From positions 9,942,167 to 10,006,166 of the forward strand of contig NC_134762.1 of the NCBI RefSeq assembly GCF_050436995.1: 64,000 nt of DNA, in the 5' to 3' direction. This document shows, one piece after another, positions 49,733 to 62,617 of the stretch. This DNA comes from Anticarsia gemmatalis. Its lineage: Eukaryota > Arthropoda > Insecta > Lepidoptera > Erebidae. Positions within the stretch are counted from its first letter, which is position 1; the number at the start of each line of letters is the position of its first letter. The position numbers and the translations under genes are program-made. Under the pieces are notes generated by a model. The model saw only the letters and a list, made by a program, of their open reading frames with translations. It had not been told where the DNA came from and ran no database searches.

Positions 49733-49907
49733 GCAGCTCGATTCTTTACCACTATCGAATACCGACAACTGGCTTGTCATCGATAAATTTTGTATGAAAA
49801 TCTGATCAACGCCTCTGATGTTCGTCGTAAGACTTTTTTGGCAGTATATTCTAAATGTCAAACTTTCGATACTCAACAATACCGAAAGTACAGAATCGCG
49901 CTACTGT
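49733..49907. mobile_element. MITE-like element, 'cagtagcgcgattct' family
   Basis: Left end ctgcagctcgattctttacc mirrors right end cagaatcgcgctactgtac as an imperfect terminal inverted repeat. The interior has accgacaactggctt, aacgcctctgatg and tttggcagtatattctaaat, which recur in six other places. No coding capacity. Confidence 0.7.
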
Positions 49908-50205
49908 ACCTACCATATTTTCCGTGAATAAAAAAATAATCAAGTTATGTCAGCGACGCGATTATCTTTCGTCGACAATTTAGTCGCATAATCTATGCTC
50001 AGCTTGTTCTACTTCCCGGTCCTACGACAAATTCGAAGTTTCGTAAATCCAATTAGGAGTTAACGCCCGTCCGTTGTAATTATATTTGTGAAGGTCATGT
50101 TTCAATTAAGAAAATAATCGCTTCCCTAAATGCCCTGGCAACGAATACCTTTGCGTTATTCTTGAGAGAAATTTAAGCAATATACAAGAAAAAAAAATCT
50201 CAAAA

Positions 50206-50410
50206 TACTGCCTTTATGGCACAGTTGGTACTGTATACGACTGCTAATCACAAGGTCCTGGGTTCGATTCCCTGGTCGGACAAAGTGCTATTGGTCTCTT
50301 TCTTAGGTATATAATATGTTAGATTATTCTCAATAGAAGTCCGGAGTTCGGTAACGGTATTCGGTAATAGGCTCGCCCCCTCTTACATGGGACTAATATT
50401 GTTAATGGAC
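50206..50410 (+). mobile_element. tRNA-derived SINE, second head type
   Basis: Head tatggcacagttggtactg, then cgactgctaatcacaaggtc and B box ctgggttcgattccctgg; tail ggacaaagtgctattgg...ggttcggtaacggtattcgg. The head folds like a tRNA, but the attached tail and relatives at 19.0 and 22.96 kb mark it as a SINE. Confidence 0.75.
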
Positions 50411-51192
50411 AGATATTCCTTCCCAAAGATACACATCACAGCTTTTCGATATATTTTTCTGTAAAAACTTAATTCCATAGATTAAAATTCATAATCCTTA
50501 CAGACTTATAACTACAAAAGTTAAATTTAAATAATATCCGAGTACCAACGTTTCCATTTAAATCGAATACAACATAAATTCAGTCTATTATCTACATCCG
50601 ATGCATCGATTACAAACGAATATTAAATCGATTAACATTTTTCCCAGTTCGATTGCATCACTGTTTAAATCACGAAGTAATGTGAATTATTACTCTCGAC
50701 AACATTTAAAATGCTTTAGGCTTGTTGCAAACTTGCGACAGTATACAATAGTACCAGTTGTTACCAATTAACAACTATTACTTGTTGTCGCATGCGGCTT
50801 CTTGCATGTTATATAGATAAGGGGTTAATTTTTTGAAAAATGTAAGTCATACTTGACCTCAGTTAGTCAACCATCTGATGAAAATAAATACAGATTTAGC
50901 TGTAACAGCATGACTGATAGACAGAAATTTGCATTGATAATATACTAGGTTTCGGAAAGATTTTCCGCGGTAAAAAGTACTCTTATGTGTTAGCCTGGGT
51001 TATAAATTATCTGAGTATCTAATTAAATTAAAATGCATTCTGTAGTATTTAATGAAAGAGTAGCAAACAAATGAGTACACCTAACCATATAATACCAACA
51101 TCAGAATCTACAATCAGTCCCTCACAAACTTTAGCATTTATAATATTATTCAAAGGTACCCAGGGACTTACTAAATGCACCTAGACAAACAT

Positions 51193-52110
51193 GTTAAAAA
51201 GTTGTCAAAGGAGAATGGGCACTCCTGGGCGGTCGGCGGCCATTAATGAAAGTAGTGTCAAATTAAAGTAATGATAACTAGGAACAACTTTTACTAAGAA
51301 CGTTTCGCTGCAATCCTTTCAGGAAACAATATATTGACATGTAAATATAATGGAATTTCATAGAACAAATACAATTATTTCGTGTCTGTAATGCATTTAA
51401 TGTTGTGTAATAACGTTACATCTTCTTATAACGATTGCAATGCCATCAAAATGAACAATAATCGTAACTCGTATCTATCTATCATATGGTTCACCTAGTT
51501 TCTAAGTTGTTCAAGCCGCCTGAATGTTATCTTAGTTGACAACAACCGGGACCGACTTTTTACGCGCCCTCGGAAGCACGGAGAAGCTCAGTTCAAATAC
51601 CACAATGCGGTCACCCATCTATAGAATGACCGCGCCAACGGTTGCTTAACCAACAGATCGTTTACCGACCAGTGAGCGCAACTGGCTATGAACGCCTCGT
51701 TTTTAAGCTGAGCATTCAAGACAGATAAGTCGTCTTAGTGAATATATTAGAGAAGAGCAAGATGTTTACTTGTTACTATATTTATATATTTACATGTTAT
51801 GATTGTTCGAATATTAATAATGTCTACATTTGTATGCAATAATATAAATAGTACTTTTTATTTAATCTCCGAATATAAGTCAAAAATATGTTTTTATACT
51901 ATTAAAAGTGCTCATAAACAAAAATGTATTTTGTGCGTCATATAAGTGCGTCGCGGCAATAAAACTTCTACACGGTAATTATAGGACTAAACTACATTAA
52001 AAAAACAAAGAATCAAGTTTGGCTGCGGATCGCCCAGGCTCCATACTATTTTGCCCATTCTCCTTTCAAATCGTTAAAAAGAGATGTTTCGACAACTTTT
52101 TCTCTCATTA
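51193..52110. mobile_element. Possible DNA transposon remnant bounded by inverted repeats
   Basis: aaaaagttgtc, aaggagaatgggca and ctgggcgg on the left (51203-51236) recur inverted on the right (about 52035-52102) with two insertions. The interior is non-coding and holds a 5S-like SINE. The borders are uncertain. Confidence 0.35.
51472..51705 (-). mobile_element. 5S-like SINE, nearly full length
   Basis: Same arrangement as the copy at 4.05-4.35 kb, with a (tatc)n microsatellite at the tail end and the 5S-like segment at about 51608-51655. An internal deletion removed the aaggcctttgacatggc part. No clear duplication at the borders. Confidence 0.75.
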
Positions 52111-52479
52111 TCAGAGTAAATATTTTTGCCCAGCAATGGGAATATAGTTAGTATGACACTTTAAAGACGACAAAAGTTGAATTAAGAGTTCGTACAACTT
52201 AAAAGTAGACAGTCAATAGATTAATAGCCGCTTAGTCTTATTTGAGCGTCTGTTCTTTACAACGTACTTAAGGAACAATCTACGTTGTAAAACAGTAGTT
52301 GTTAAATCAAGATAAAAGCTTCAGTAACTTGAATTTCCAGCAGAATTAAGAAAAAGATTTCAATGACATTATGTTACTTCCATAGTATATAATTAGGTAT
52401 AAATGCAAAAGCGTTTTTCTATTTGTAACGTTTTAATAGCTAAATTGCTGGATAGATTTTCTAGTTATTATTTTATGGT

Positions 52480-52710
52480 TAACGTAGTCACCTCGCCGCA
52501 ATAACCGTGTGGTGGGTTCGAATCCCACCCGGGACAAATATTTGTGATGAGCACGAGTATTTTTCCTGAGCCTGATTGTAAATGTACCTATGTATATAAG
52601 TATATATTTAGAAGTGTAAAAGTTTATTTGGTTACTAAAATACAAGCTCTGCTTAGTTTGAAATCAAAATGACTAGGTGTGAGTTGACGAATGATATTTT
52701 TATTTTTAGA
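52480..52710 (+). mobile_element. tRNA-derived SINE, long subfamily
   Basis: Same family and orientation as the copy 0.8 kb downstream. The A-box part is lost; it starts near gtcacctcgccgcaa and ends after aagctctgcttagtttga...gagttgac. Confidence 0.75.
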
Positions 52711-52887
52711 CCTAGAACAAAAGCTTAGAAATTTTTAGTCACAAAAATTAACCCCAATCCGAAGTAGGAGATGACAATTACTGTCCGAGTCTGTTTAATG
52801 GTTTAATATTTCCTCAAAGGGAAAATAAATAGCCATATTCAAGATAAAGGGATATTATTGTCCTTAAAGATAGAGATTACGGTCATA

Positions 52888-52900
52888 GGGTCAGTGACCT
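52888..52900. promoter_or_regulatory. Ecdysone-response-like IR1 element
   Basis: GGGTCAGTGACCT fits the IR1 consensus PuG(G/T)TCA-N-TGA(C/A)CPy bound by EcR/USP. It is unique DNA, not in a listed repeat. A single motif match, so modest confidence. Confidence 0.4.
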
Positions 52901-53176
52901 GTCAATATTTACCGGTATTCCATTGTGAGATAGATGGAATGTAGTAAATAAGGAAAGGCGTTGTATAGATTTATTGTATTGCTTGCGAAATTAGAACGAT
53001 TTATTAGTTGTTGTTTCTTCGAGCTAATATAATTGTTGAATTCGACACGACAATGTCGAACTGCCTTTGTAAAAAAAAGGGTTCGAAATTATATATTTAT
53101 AATTGTAGCAACTGTCTGTCTAAGTTTGGTTGCCATTTTATGTATTTTCCTATTCATATAAGAAGTATTTTTTTTT

Positions 53177-53222
53177 ATTAGCCTATACTGTCCCATTGTT
53201 GGGCAAAGATCTCTCCTACTCT
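53177..53222 (-). mobile_element. Retroposon 3' tail scrap ('tgggcaaag')
   Basis: ctgtcccattgttgggcaaa then gatctctcctactctc, the inverted form of the tail at 29.2 kb; it ends 45 bp before a tRNA-derived SINE. Confidence 0.45.
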
Positions 53223-53263
53223 CTACACGCGATATGATTTATAACATTACAAAACACAAACTG

Positions 53264-53530
53264 CACGTTTGGCGCAGTGGTTTAAGCGGTCACCTCGCCG
53301 CAACAACCGGAGCGCCGCGTGTGGTGGGTTCGAATCCCACCCGGGACAAATCTTTGTGTGATGAGCACGAGTTTTTGTTCTGAGCCTGGATGTTAATGTA
53401 TCTATATAAGTATGTATTTAGAAGTATATAAGTATGTTTATCAGTTATTTGGTTACCATAGTACAAGCTCTGCTTAGTTTGGAATCAAATGACCGTGTGT
53501 GAGTTGTCCAATCATATTTATTTATTTTTA
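53264..53530 (+). mobile_element. tRNA-derived SINE, long subfamily, full head
   Basis: A box tggcgcagtgg, B box gtgggttcgaatcccac, then gggacaaatctttgtgtgat and gagcacgag. The tail includes ttatttggttaccatagtac, aagctctgcttagtttgg and a T-rich end. It looks like a whole element. Confidence 0.8.
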
Positions 53531-55794
53531 TTTAAAAAATATTATTAATAATATACCAGTGATTTAATGAAATTCAGTAACGTTCCGCAAGTCTGCGGGC
53601 AGCCTAACCGATCCTTTTCCATTTTGTTAAATCGCAGAATGCAAAATTAATGTCTCCCACAATCGTGCGTCGAATCGCATTTAATTTGTAAGGAGTATTT
53701 TAATTTCATTTCACGGTTGGGTAGTGAAATTTTATGTATTGAAATATATATTCATCCATTATAATTGTTCTAAAAACTATATACAGGGAAATAAAATAAT
53801 ATTTTTACATTTGTGGTAACATTATTCGTAAATACTAATTAATTCATGAAACCGAATTAGCTCAAGGCCTCGTCTTTGCTAAATGCCGAACGCCTGATAA
53901 ATACAAAACAAAAAAAATGAGGAGCAACTCAAACAGATAATTATGTAAAAAAAGGAAACTATTGACCTCAAAATCTTGTCATAAATTTTGGCGCTTTACA
54001 TAGATGAAGACACAATTATTTTAACATTAAATCGTATCTGTACAAATAACTCCATAATAAAACAGTGTAGACAAACATCTGTACACTCGAAACAAAACAG
54101 AAACCCGTGTTTAACAACTAATGAAGGTCCTAAAAACGTTTCAACAAAATGCCAATCACTTAAGACAGGTCCTGTAAGCCCGGCCTAGGTCCCACTGACA
54201 ATTGGATAACAAAATAACAAGACAATCCGAAACAAGAGGTCATTTTGACACTGTCCCGCTTGTCAAACGGGAAAATATAGAGATAAGATTTTATTTTGGT
54301 ATAGACAAAACTGATTTTTTTAGCAAAACCAGAGTAGTAGTGTTTTAACTAGCAAGCAACGGAATATTTGGCTGTTATTCGAATTTGAACCGTTCTTGGA
54401 AATAAATTAATGGCTAATTGGATTAAGCAATGAGCTATTACTGATCTTTAACGCGAGAAACATTTCTTGGACTTTGAAGTCGAAATATTGGTGGCAGTAC
54501 GTTCGTACTGAAATATTTTGCCTATGGGCAAATAACAACAGCGAAATAAATACCATCAAAACAAGCGTAAGATATGTTAACAAATTCAGCAATTTATCGA
54601 ATGTGCACTCATTATTAAACATGGCCTACATATGTTACCGTGTCTAAACAATTCTGCCGACCCTACAGCGGAATGAATGCTCATTTTGCAAATTAAATGT
54701 TCGGTACCAAATAGAATGGGTTTACACGAATTGTTATGTCGCGGTGTACGCCAACATACGTCCTACTATAAATGTTATTGAACAAGTTAGGGTATTGTCA
54801 ATTTTGTTCAAAGTATACAGTAACACTTTTACCAGAATACGTTTCCTACACCTTTATTGATATAAATACATGCATATATAAAATCGAGGCATTTTTCCAT
54901 AGGCTTAGGCAGAGACCCGATAACTCCACATGGTTGATACGATCCTTACAAACTACCTTTGCTTCATTCACATCCATACATTTTGTAATTAAATAACATA
55001 TCTAAATATCCAAATAATTATTGGAGAAGTTTTAAGCATCGAGGCACCTGAACCGGATAAAAAAATGGTTATAAATAGAAAACCGGAAGTAATCACAAAA
55101 ATACCTATCAGCTCTAAGAGTGGTGAAACATCATAGCAGTTATAAGAATAAAACGGTTGCTGGCCTAATCTTTCCAATGGTTATAATGGCTAAAAAAACA
55201 AAGACAATGAAGGGTTTTTTGTATTTCATTCAACGTTTTTCATAGCCCAGAAACAGTAGAATGTAGGAACGACGGCGAGCGAAATAAAAAGAAATTCAGA
55301 AATATTTTTAAACAATCTTCGAGCATTTGGACCATAAATTGATGGGATAGCACTTCAGGTTTCCCACCGTCATTGGCCATCAGAAAAAACATATTTGCTG
55401 TCACTAAAATTCGAAAATAAATACAGATATTTAGAGTTGCTCTTTCAATAGCTAATAAAGTAGGTACGTGTGTATCAGAATAACAATTATTACAAATAAA
55501 AACGTTTAACACAAAAAGCTTACGAAATGAAACTGTGACACGAACGCCTAATATTTAGTTATAAAGAAAAACTTTCAATAAGACTTTTACATTCAAACAA
55601 AACAATTATTTTTGTAGCAAGTGAAGAAAATAATAGCCCATTGTAATAGTCTGGGAGAATTGAAATTAAAACTACGAATAATAATAATATCAGGTCTTGT
55701 TTCTAGCTGCACAAACTAAAATCTTTTGCGTAAGGTTCTCTTTAAGGCAATTCTTGGTACCAGCAAACTGAAAACTCTAACCTCGATTTCTGAT

Positions 55795-55901
55795 GTACAT
55801 TTAGCGGTAGTTTATCTATTCAATAGCGTTTGAACTCATACAAAAAAAAAATTGAATATAATATACATACTATTGAATAGATAAACTACTGCTAAATGTA
55901 C
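55795..55901. repeat. Inverted repeat, 32-bp arms, 43-nt loop
   Basis: Arms 55795-55826 and 55870-55901 have one mismatch; the loop is A-rich. The loop is longer than in the other palindromes. Confidence 0.9.
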
Positions 55902-56040
55902 TCGAAAACCGGGCAAAAGTGCTGATAAACAAAATCAGGTCATAAATAATATTTTAATAGATTTGAGTGGAAAATATCGTGATCTCGCATGACGCATGCA
56001 GCTGAGAGCTGCTTGCATGTGAATTCTTTAGAACAGTTCT

Positions 56041-56165
56041 TGAAGATACGTTAAGTCCCTAACCTGAACTCCGCCAGCGTGGTGCACTCAAGACCTAACC
56101 TCTCTCTTATTCCGGGAGGAGAACCTTGCCCAGCAGTGGGATATAAATGGGTTAATAGGTTAAAT
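56041..56165 (+). mobile_element. tRNA-derived SINE 3' fragment
   Basis: Tail half of the 31.8-kb family: gccagcgtggtgcactcaag, ccttgcccagcagtggga and taaatgggttaa. Confidence 0.75.
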
Positions 56166-56629
56166 GTATACTATCCACCTAGACCTTTTAGGTAGACCGT
56201 AGAATGTATGGCCGCCATTAGCTGTTTTAGCCAGTTTTATTAAAGCCATTCGCATCTCACCCGCTATCTATCGTGGACAAGTGATTTCTTTTTCCCGTAA
56301 AAAGCAACCTCCATTAAGTCGTATTGTTCTACCAGCTCCAACAAAAGCATCAATAAGTACACCATTGTTACTCGCAAGTTTTTCTGCGGCGAACTAAGAA
56401 ATGCTTTGTGTTAGTTTGTACGAGTTTCCTAGTATGTTTTGAAGCGAAATAATATTAAATATAGTATGGTCTAAAGGTTATTTTGTTACATGAGTTGAAA
56501 AACAATATTTTTCGATTATACGCGTGCCTAAAAATTAAATATCTATTTTTCTTGAGAAAAGAAAAAACCTTTTTTTATCACTGAAATTGTTCTTGACTGA
56601 TGCATTTTTTTCTATATTGCGTCCTGGAA

Positions 56630-56765
56630 AAGTTTAAACACATTGCTCAAAGGCAAGTAAAGTCCCCAATCCGCACTTAGCTAGTGTGGTGAACTCAAGG
56701 CCTAACCCCTTTCTCGTTCGGAAGAAGACCCTTACCCAGTAATGGCACAGTAACCTGTTCAAAAA
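56630..56765 (+). mobile_element. tRNA-derived SINE 3' fragment
   Basis: Same part as the copy 0.6 kb upstream and in the same orientation: aagtccccaatccgcactt, gtggtgaactcaaggcctaa and cccagtaatggcac. Confidence 0.7.
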
Positions 56766-58065
56766 AAAATGTTTCAGGCTAAGATTATTTATCAATACGC
56801 CAACAATTTCACCAAAGTACATTATTATATTATCCGAAATCAAAACAAAGGATCCTTGTGGTACCTGAGCAAAAGAAAAAGTTCTATATTTAATACCTTC
56901 ACGCTTGCAAATGAACGTAGGAGGTAGATTAGTTCACCGCGCTATTGTACCGAGCCAGACAATATTGTTTACGTGCTTAGTAGAATATTATTGTATTAGA
57001 ACCCCTACAATAGAAAATAAACCCTATTTTTAACGACTTAGGGTTGTATATTGTATAAAAGTAGTATACGCAAAAAATATTCGAAGGAAGAAGGCACGAT
57101 TCGTAACGCATTCCTTTTTAGAGTAAATATAAAACAAAGCTGGGATTTATTTTATGTTGGAGGCTTCATAAGTGAAATAGTTATGACGTAAGACCTTATG
57201 GGAACAGATTTGGGGGTGAGCTTCGCTTCTTGCGAAAGAGGTCAAGATTGAAAGTAGTTTTGAGGAATGTGGTTTTGTTTTTTGGAAAATAGTAGTTTAG
57301 CAAAAATCGATTTTATTACGACAATATAGCAAGTGTAATCTCCATTTTTTGTACAATTAACGATTTTAAACTCTTGCGAATTTTACATATACCTAATATT
57401 ATAATGTAACGGGTTTTAGACGCAATTAAAAATTAAAAGTTGGGATAACTTATTTGTTAACCCAACGTTTCAAACGAATTGCATCGACAAGTTTTTGTAT
57501 TACAAATTATTTTTCCTCTTTTAGCTTTGATAGACTCAAAATAATGAGATGGTTTCTGATGAGCATTCAGTATACTATACATTTTTTTATTTAAATTTCT
57601 GACGTTTATATTATATTTGAGTAACTTAGTTACATAAATAGTTTTTATTGATTTGAACGTTCGTTAAATACGTGAATGCGGAAAATACATTCATAAATAA
57701 AGGCTGTGAATGAAAAAAAAAATGATGAGGATATTGAATGATGTTACAATCGTATCTTCGAATGGGTTTTCATTCGGGCTGAAACAATAACCTTTGAGTT
57801 CGTAATAAAAAAAAAATTATTGAAATTGAACCAAATTTAAACTTTTATCGCTAAATGTTAAAGAAAAAAATTATTTGTGGTTATTTAATGGTAAGACAAT
57901 GCAAAAATTATACAAATTAGCATTCCCCTACTTCATATACTTCTGTTTACAAGTTCAGTAATACCACGCCTAATATTTCGTAGGTAGGTATGTTCTTTTA
58001 TAAGTAAGTATTTTGTGTTATTTATTTGGCGAATAATACTAGAATTTAGTAAAATTTTATTAAAT

Positions 58066-58315
58066 ACTAGCTGACCCGCGCAACTTCGCTTGCGTCACAT
58101 AAGAGAATCATAATTTTCCCCGTATTTGTAACATTTTTCACTGGTACTCTGCTCCTACTGATCGTAGCGTGATGATATATAGCCTATAGCCTTCCTCGAT
58201 AAATGGGCTATCTAACACTGAAAGAATTTTTCAAATTGGACCATTAGTTCCCGAGATTAGCGCGTTCAAACAAACAAACAAACAAACTCTTCAGCTTTAT
58301 AATATTGGTATAGAT
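58066..58315. mobile_element. RTE-like LINE terminal fragment
   Basis: Same orientation and extent as the copy at 12.4 kb, less expanded at the (caaa)n; ends in ttcagctttataatattgg. Confidence 0.75.
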
Positions 58316-59799
58316 CAATCAAATAAGGTAAAGTTTTATATTGTAGTTGGAAAATTATATTTCCTTTTCAATCAATATCATGTCAGGATAGTGCTCTGTT
58401 CTCTTTAGCAGTAGAGAGTGGCAGATGGATGTATTGTGCTGCGTTTACTTCTACTGACTAATAGAAGATTACTTATAACAACAATTTATTGATATTATTT
58501 TGTAGCAAGGTTAGTATAAGTACGTATATCTTAATTGAAACATTAGTATAAAAAAGTTATAAAAATGTTTTCTCAATTTGGCAAATTTAAATATAGCGGG
58601 AGCTCATCGCATTAAAATAATAACCAATACATTTTTAAGAAGAAGAAGTATTTTATTCTTACAAACGGCTGCGATTTTATATTTCTACTATCTGTAAAAA
58701 GAAACATGAATAACGTGTTGCAAAAACAAATGTTAGGTTTTAAAGAATGTTCTCAAGAAAGCGTCGTTTTTTTCGTATTTTCTTATAACGATACATTTCA
58801 CCGCGCAACATCAAAGGTTGCAAGTTAACACGAAACAAAAAGGCAACAGAAAATGTGGAAAAATTAATTGATGAAGGGAAAATTGTTCATATTTAAAATA
58901 ATACGAAGAATATTTTGGCGTATCTTTATTCAAACGGGTAAAGCTTTGTTTTATTGAGAAGAATCTCTGTCTTATTGTTTTAAGTAACTTCATAAACTTC
59001 TAATGTGAATTTTGAATTTACAAATTAATAATAAATTAATTTTGATTTTATAATGTTTATTTATAACTTCATTGTGAATCATCTTATTCACGGTTTCAAA
59101 CCACTAACGCTATCTGCCGATCATTGCTTGAACCAGAGTAGCTTCCTTATATTATTCCTTAGATCACATCATGCTGAAATCTCGATTTCAATACATCATG
59201 TTTTAAAATCGCGATAAAAGCTTCTATTTTGTACAAAACAAAGATTAATATAATATTTTTTTTACAACAAAGAACAGAGTATATTATTATAACATCATAA
59301 CCTACCATATTATACCATTCACAAACAACGTTTTTGACCTCAAAGGAAACTAAACTTAGGCTAAACTTTGGCCACGAAACAACAATGATATACGAACACC
59401 ACACTAATGAATAGTAAATTAGTCTAGACCCGACATTCAAGTTATAAGTACTAGTCCCAGACTAAATTGAAACGCTGCACCATTCGTATAATTTAGCCAA
59501 ATTAATAACAAGACGCCGAGTGCCAGGGGACTGACGAAATGTACCTTTTAAGTCATTTATATTTTATTATGTTTGCGTAGTATGCCGGTGGATGGCACTT
59601 TTGTCAGTCCTTGAGTTTAAACGTAATATACGTGAAATATACAGCACACCTTCCTTTTAAAGTGAGACCTAAGTTTATGATGAAAATATAGTACCTACTT
59701 TTAGGTAGTTGAGGCTAGGTTATTTGGAAATAAACACCTTCATATACTTTCATATTCTACAGCTCCAAATGTATTTAAATAGCTTGTCACCGATCTATC

Positions 59800-59983
59800 C
59801 ATACTTCCATACTTAATATTATTAATGCGAAAGTAACTCTGTCTGTCTGTCTGCTACTCAATCACATCTAAACTACTGAACCAATTCGCATGAAATTTGG
59901 TATGGAGATATTTTGATACCTGAGAAACCCACCCATTCTCTCTTATTGGACGCAAGCAAAGTTGCGCGGGTCAGCTAGTTGGT
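59800..59983. mobile_element. LINE terminal fragment with (tctg)n
   Basis: Starts aatattattaatgcgaaagt with (ctgt)n, then aaccaattcgcatgaaattt, and ends gcaaagttgcgcgggtcagc followed by tagtt, the shared terminus of these LINE tails. Confidence 0.65.
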
Positions 59984-60467
59984 TATATACACAACCCATA
60001 TTTCAAAACTACCAACTCCTGTTTCGAGTTTTTGTACTTCATAACAACATTTAAAATAACTATTTAATATCCTGTACCGATCAGATAATGCAAAAAAAAT
60101 CGTATCATTTCAAACACGATCAACAAAAAGACATCACCACAAAATTGGCCGCGTTCCAGTAGATAGGGCAAGTTACTCGACCGTTCGAATACGCCCGGCG
60201 ATTCCTCTTGGAGCGTAAAAAAACCCATTGAGGGCGACCATAACATCATCCCTTATTTTAACGATAGTATTAATTCTTTTTTACGTTGCTTTTTACGCAG
60301 TTTTATGTGGGACAACAATGGTCGGATAGTTGTTTTTGTGACGTATTCAGTCGTGTCACGCGAATCACGTATGATGAACTGATTTCATTAACTGTCGCAG
60401 CTTCGCAAACGTTTCTTAGACCAATACTTACCCAAAATTACTTTCTTCTTTTTTCTTCTTTCTCCGA

Positions 60468-60628
60468 AGGCCTTTGACGTGGTTTGACGACGTTATCGTA
60501 GTAGATAACAACGGAGATCGACTTTTACTTGCCCTTCAAAACACGGAGACGCCCAGATCAATTACCATTATGCGGTCGCCCATCTAAGGAATGACCGCGC
60601 CAAGATTAGCTTAACCCACAGATCGCCT
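60468..60628 (-). mobile_element. 5S-like SINE, diverged
   Basis: Carries ggcctttgacgtgg, gataacaac, acacggagacgcc and the 5S-like atgcggtcgcccatct...gaccgcgccaa. The tail is missing. Confidence 0.7.
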
Positions 60629-61268
60629 TTTTCCTATAGAGGTAGGCATAAACCATTTGGTAAAATCCTTAAAAACTTCTCTTGCCTGAATATCACATAC
60701 ATCTTATCACACAAGGACGCACTTCTATCTACAAAAATATCTTCCATATTCTTTAACAAAACAATCAAAATAATATATGTACAATTGTCTTCTATACAAT
60801 ATACAATTGTCTTATAATAATATGTCTCCAAATTAACTATTAATTTCACACAAAACCACAATGAAACATTTGAGTACTAAAAATAATCTCGACTACATTA
60901 GGATGTGACAAAACTAATTTTCAAATACCACGTTACCTTTACTTTTTGTATAAATTATATTAGTACAGTCCCTAGTTCAGACATTATCTTTTATCTAACA
61001 ATTATACATTCTAGGCTTGTACTAGTATAATACGAATTATAAAGTGATAATAGGACCTCTCTTTTAATTTTAGTAAACGTTATTTTTGTTTATCTCGTAG
61101 AATTTAAGTAAATAATTTATCAGTTTCTGTATGCTGTCATGGAACTAAGTCGTGATTTTTCTTAAGTCATAGAAACCGCGATGTTATCAATAATACATGT
61201 AATCACAGTTTTGTATAGTTTATACTTCATACCAAGTTGTATCGTAATTAGCTCGAAAGACATTATAT

Positions 61269-61311
61269 ATTATGTAGTTATACTATATTGTGTATAATAT
61301 AACTACATAAT
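61269..61311. repeat. Inverted repeat, 14-bp arms
   Basis: attatgtagttata at 61269-61282 mirrors 61298-61311, with a 15-nt loop. Confidence 0.75.
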
Positions 61312-61612
61312 TTTGTATTTCTAACTCAAAACTAAATTTTTCACAGCACAACTCTATAATAACCTACACAAACTCAAAAACCCAATCATCATTTCGCAAA
61401 AAAATCCGAAATCGCCTTTGAAAATGGGCAATCGAATAAAATCCTAACCATTTTCGTGATCACATAGTAGAGTCGATTCTCTGGCTAGCTCACACGAGGC
61501 CCGAATTTGTAATCTTTGCGTGTATACAAAAGGTAAATTGCTTGGTGGCGTTTTCAACGGTAATGATGTCATCGCCGCGTCCCGTAATCGAGGACCGTGG
61601 ATACTTTTATAG

Positions 61613-61902
61613 TGGAAGCAGCGGCTGTTGCTTACACCGGACTGTAATCTTAAAAATATTGACAACATTACACCTATATTTGTATTGTCGGTAAATTGAC
61701 CTTTTACCATTTTTGTCATCCCTAATATATGCCGCATCTTTTGAATGGAAGCAGAGGCAGTTGCTTACATTGGAATGTAATCTTAAAAGCACTATACCAA
61801 TATTAATATCGTCGGTATAATAGAAGAACTAAATAAATCAGATATTGGTCAAATTAACATTTTACTATTTTCGTGATTTCCGTAATATGTTGCATCTTTT
61901 GG
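61613..61902. repeat. Imperfect tandem duplication, two units
   Basis: Unit 1 (61613-61741) and unit 2 (61742-61902) share tggaagcag-ggc-gttgctta, ggaatgtaatcttaaaa-like and atg-cgcatcttttg words. A partial third (accattttcgtgat) may lie at 61448. Confidence 0.65.
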
Positions 61903-62617
61903 TCTAACAAACAGTCATATTTATATCTTAACCCAATCCAAAAATATGGTCATTATTGGTGTTTCAATTTTAGAAATGCATACATAGGAGATATTTATAT
62001 TTAGTTCTATTTAATATCTCTACTTTAAATTGCAGCGATTCTATATAATTATCGTAAAGACCTGTTTCACCAACAGATATAAGATGGAAAAGTATGACAA
62101 TTAACCCACTGTCCTGTTAATTTTGTCCATCACGGGACGAAAACCCGCTTTGGTACTAAACAGAAGAATCCTATTAGCTACAAAACGACTCGATAATCTC
62201 CAAAGAAAAAAATCTTCAAACGTAAGTTCCAAATGCGCATTCCAATAAATTTTACACACTAATAAACTTAAACAAGATTAATTTTAAAAAATCACGTAAA
62301 ATTTCACTACAACTCTTTCAATAGCTGTAATCGCCGGTTAAATTTTAAGATGCAGTAAAACTAAAGTATTCGTAGCAAAGAAAACACAAAATGAAGTTTA
62401 CGGTCACAAGAAAATATGAAGACGTGATTTATGAGTTCCTTCTACAAGTAATTCAATAGTTTTAAAGAACAAGCTCTGAGCACTTGACGTAGTTTCTTTT
62501 ATACTTCGAAAGTTTGTTTTGGGTAGTATTTTCTGCAACTTTGATATTTTACCTGATATTGTAATGTGATTTTATCTTAAGTTCTTTGTATTAAAAATAT
62601 AGAATTTATGACAAACA

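Noticed and set aside
50218..50288. Candidate tRNA gene
   Set aside because: It has A and B boxes and a T-arm, but mismatched stems and an attached SINE tail with relatives at 19.0 and 22.96 kb.
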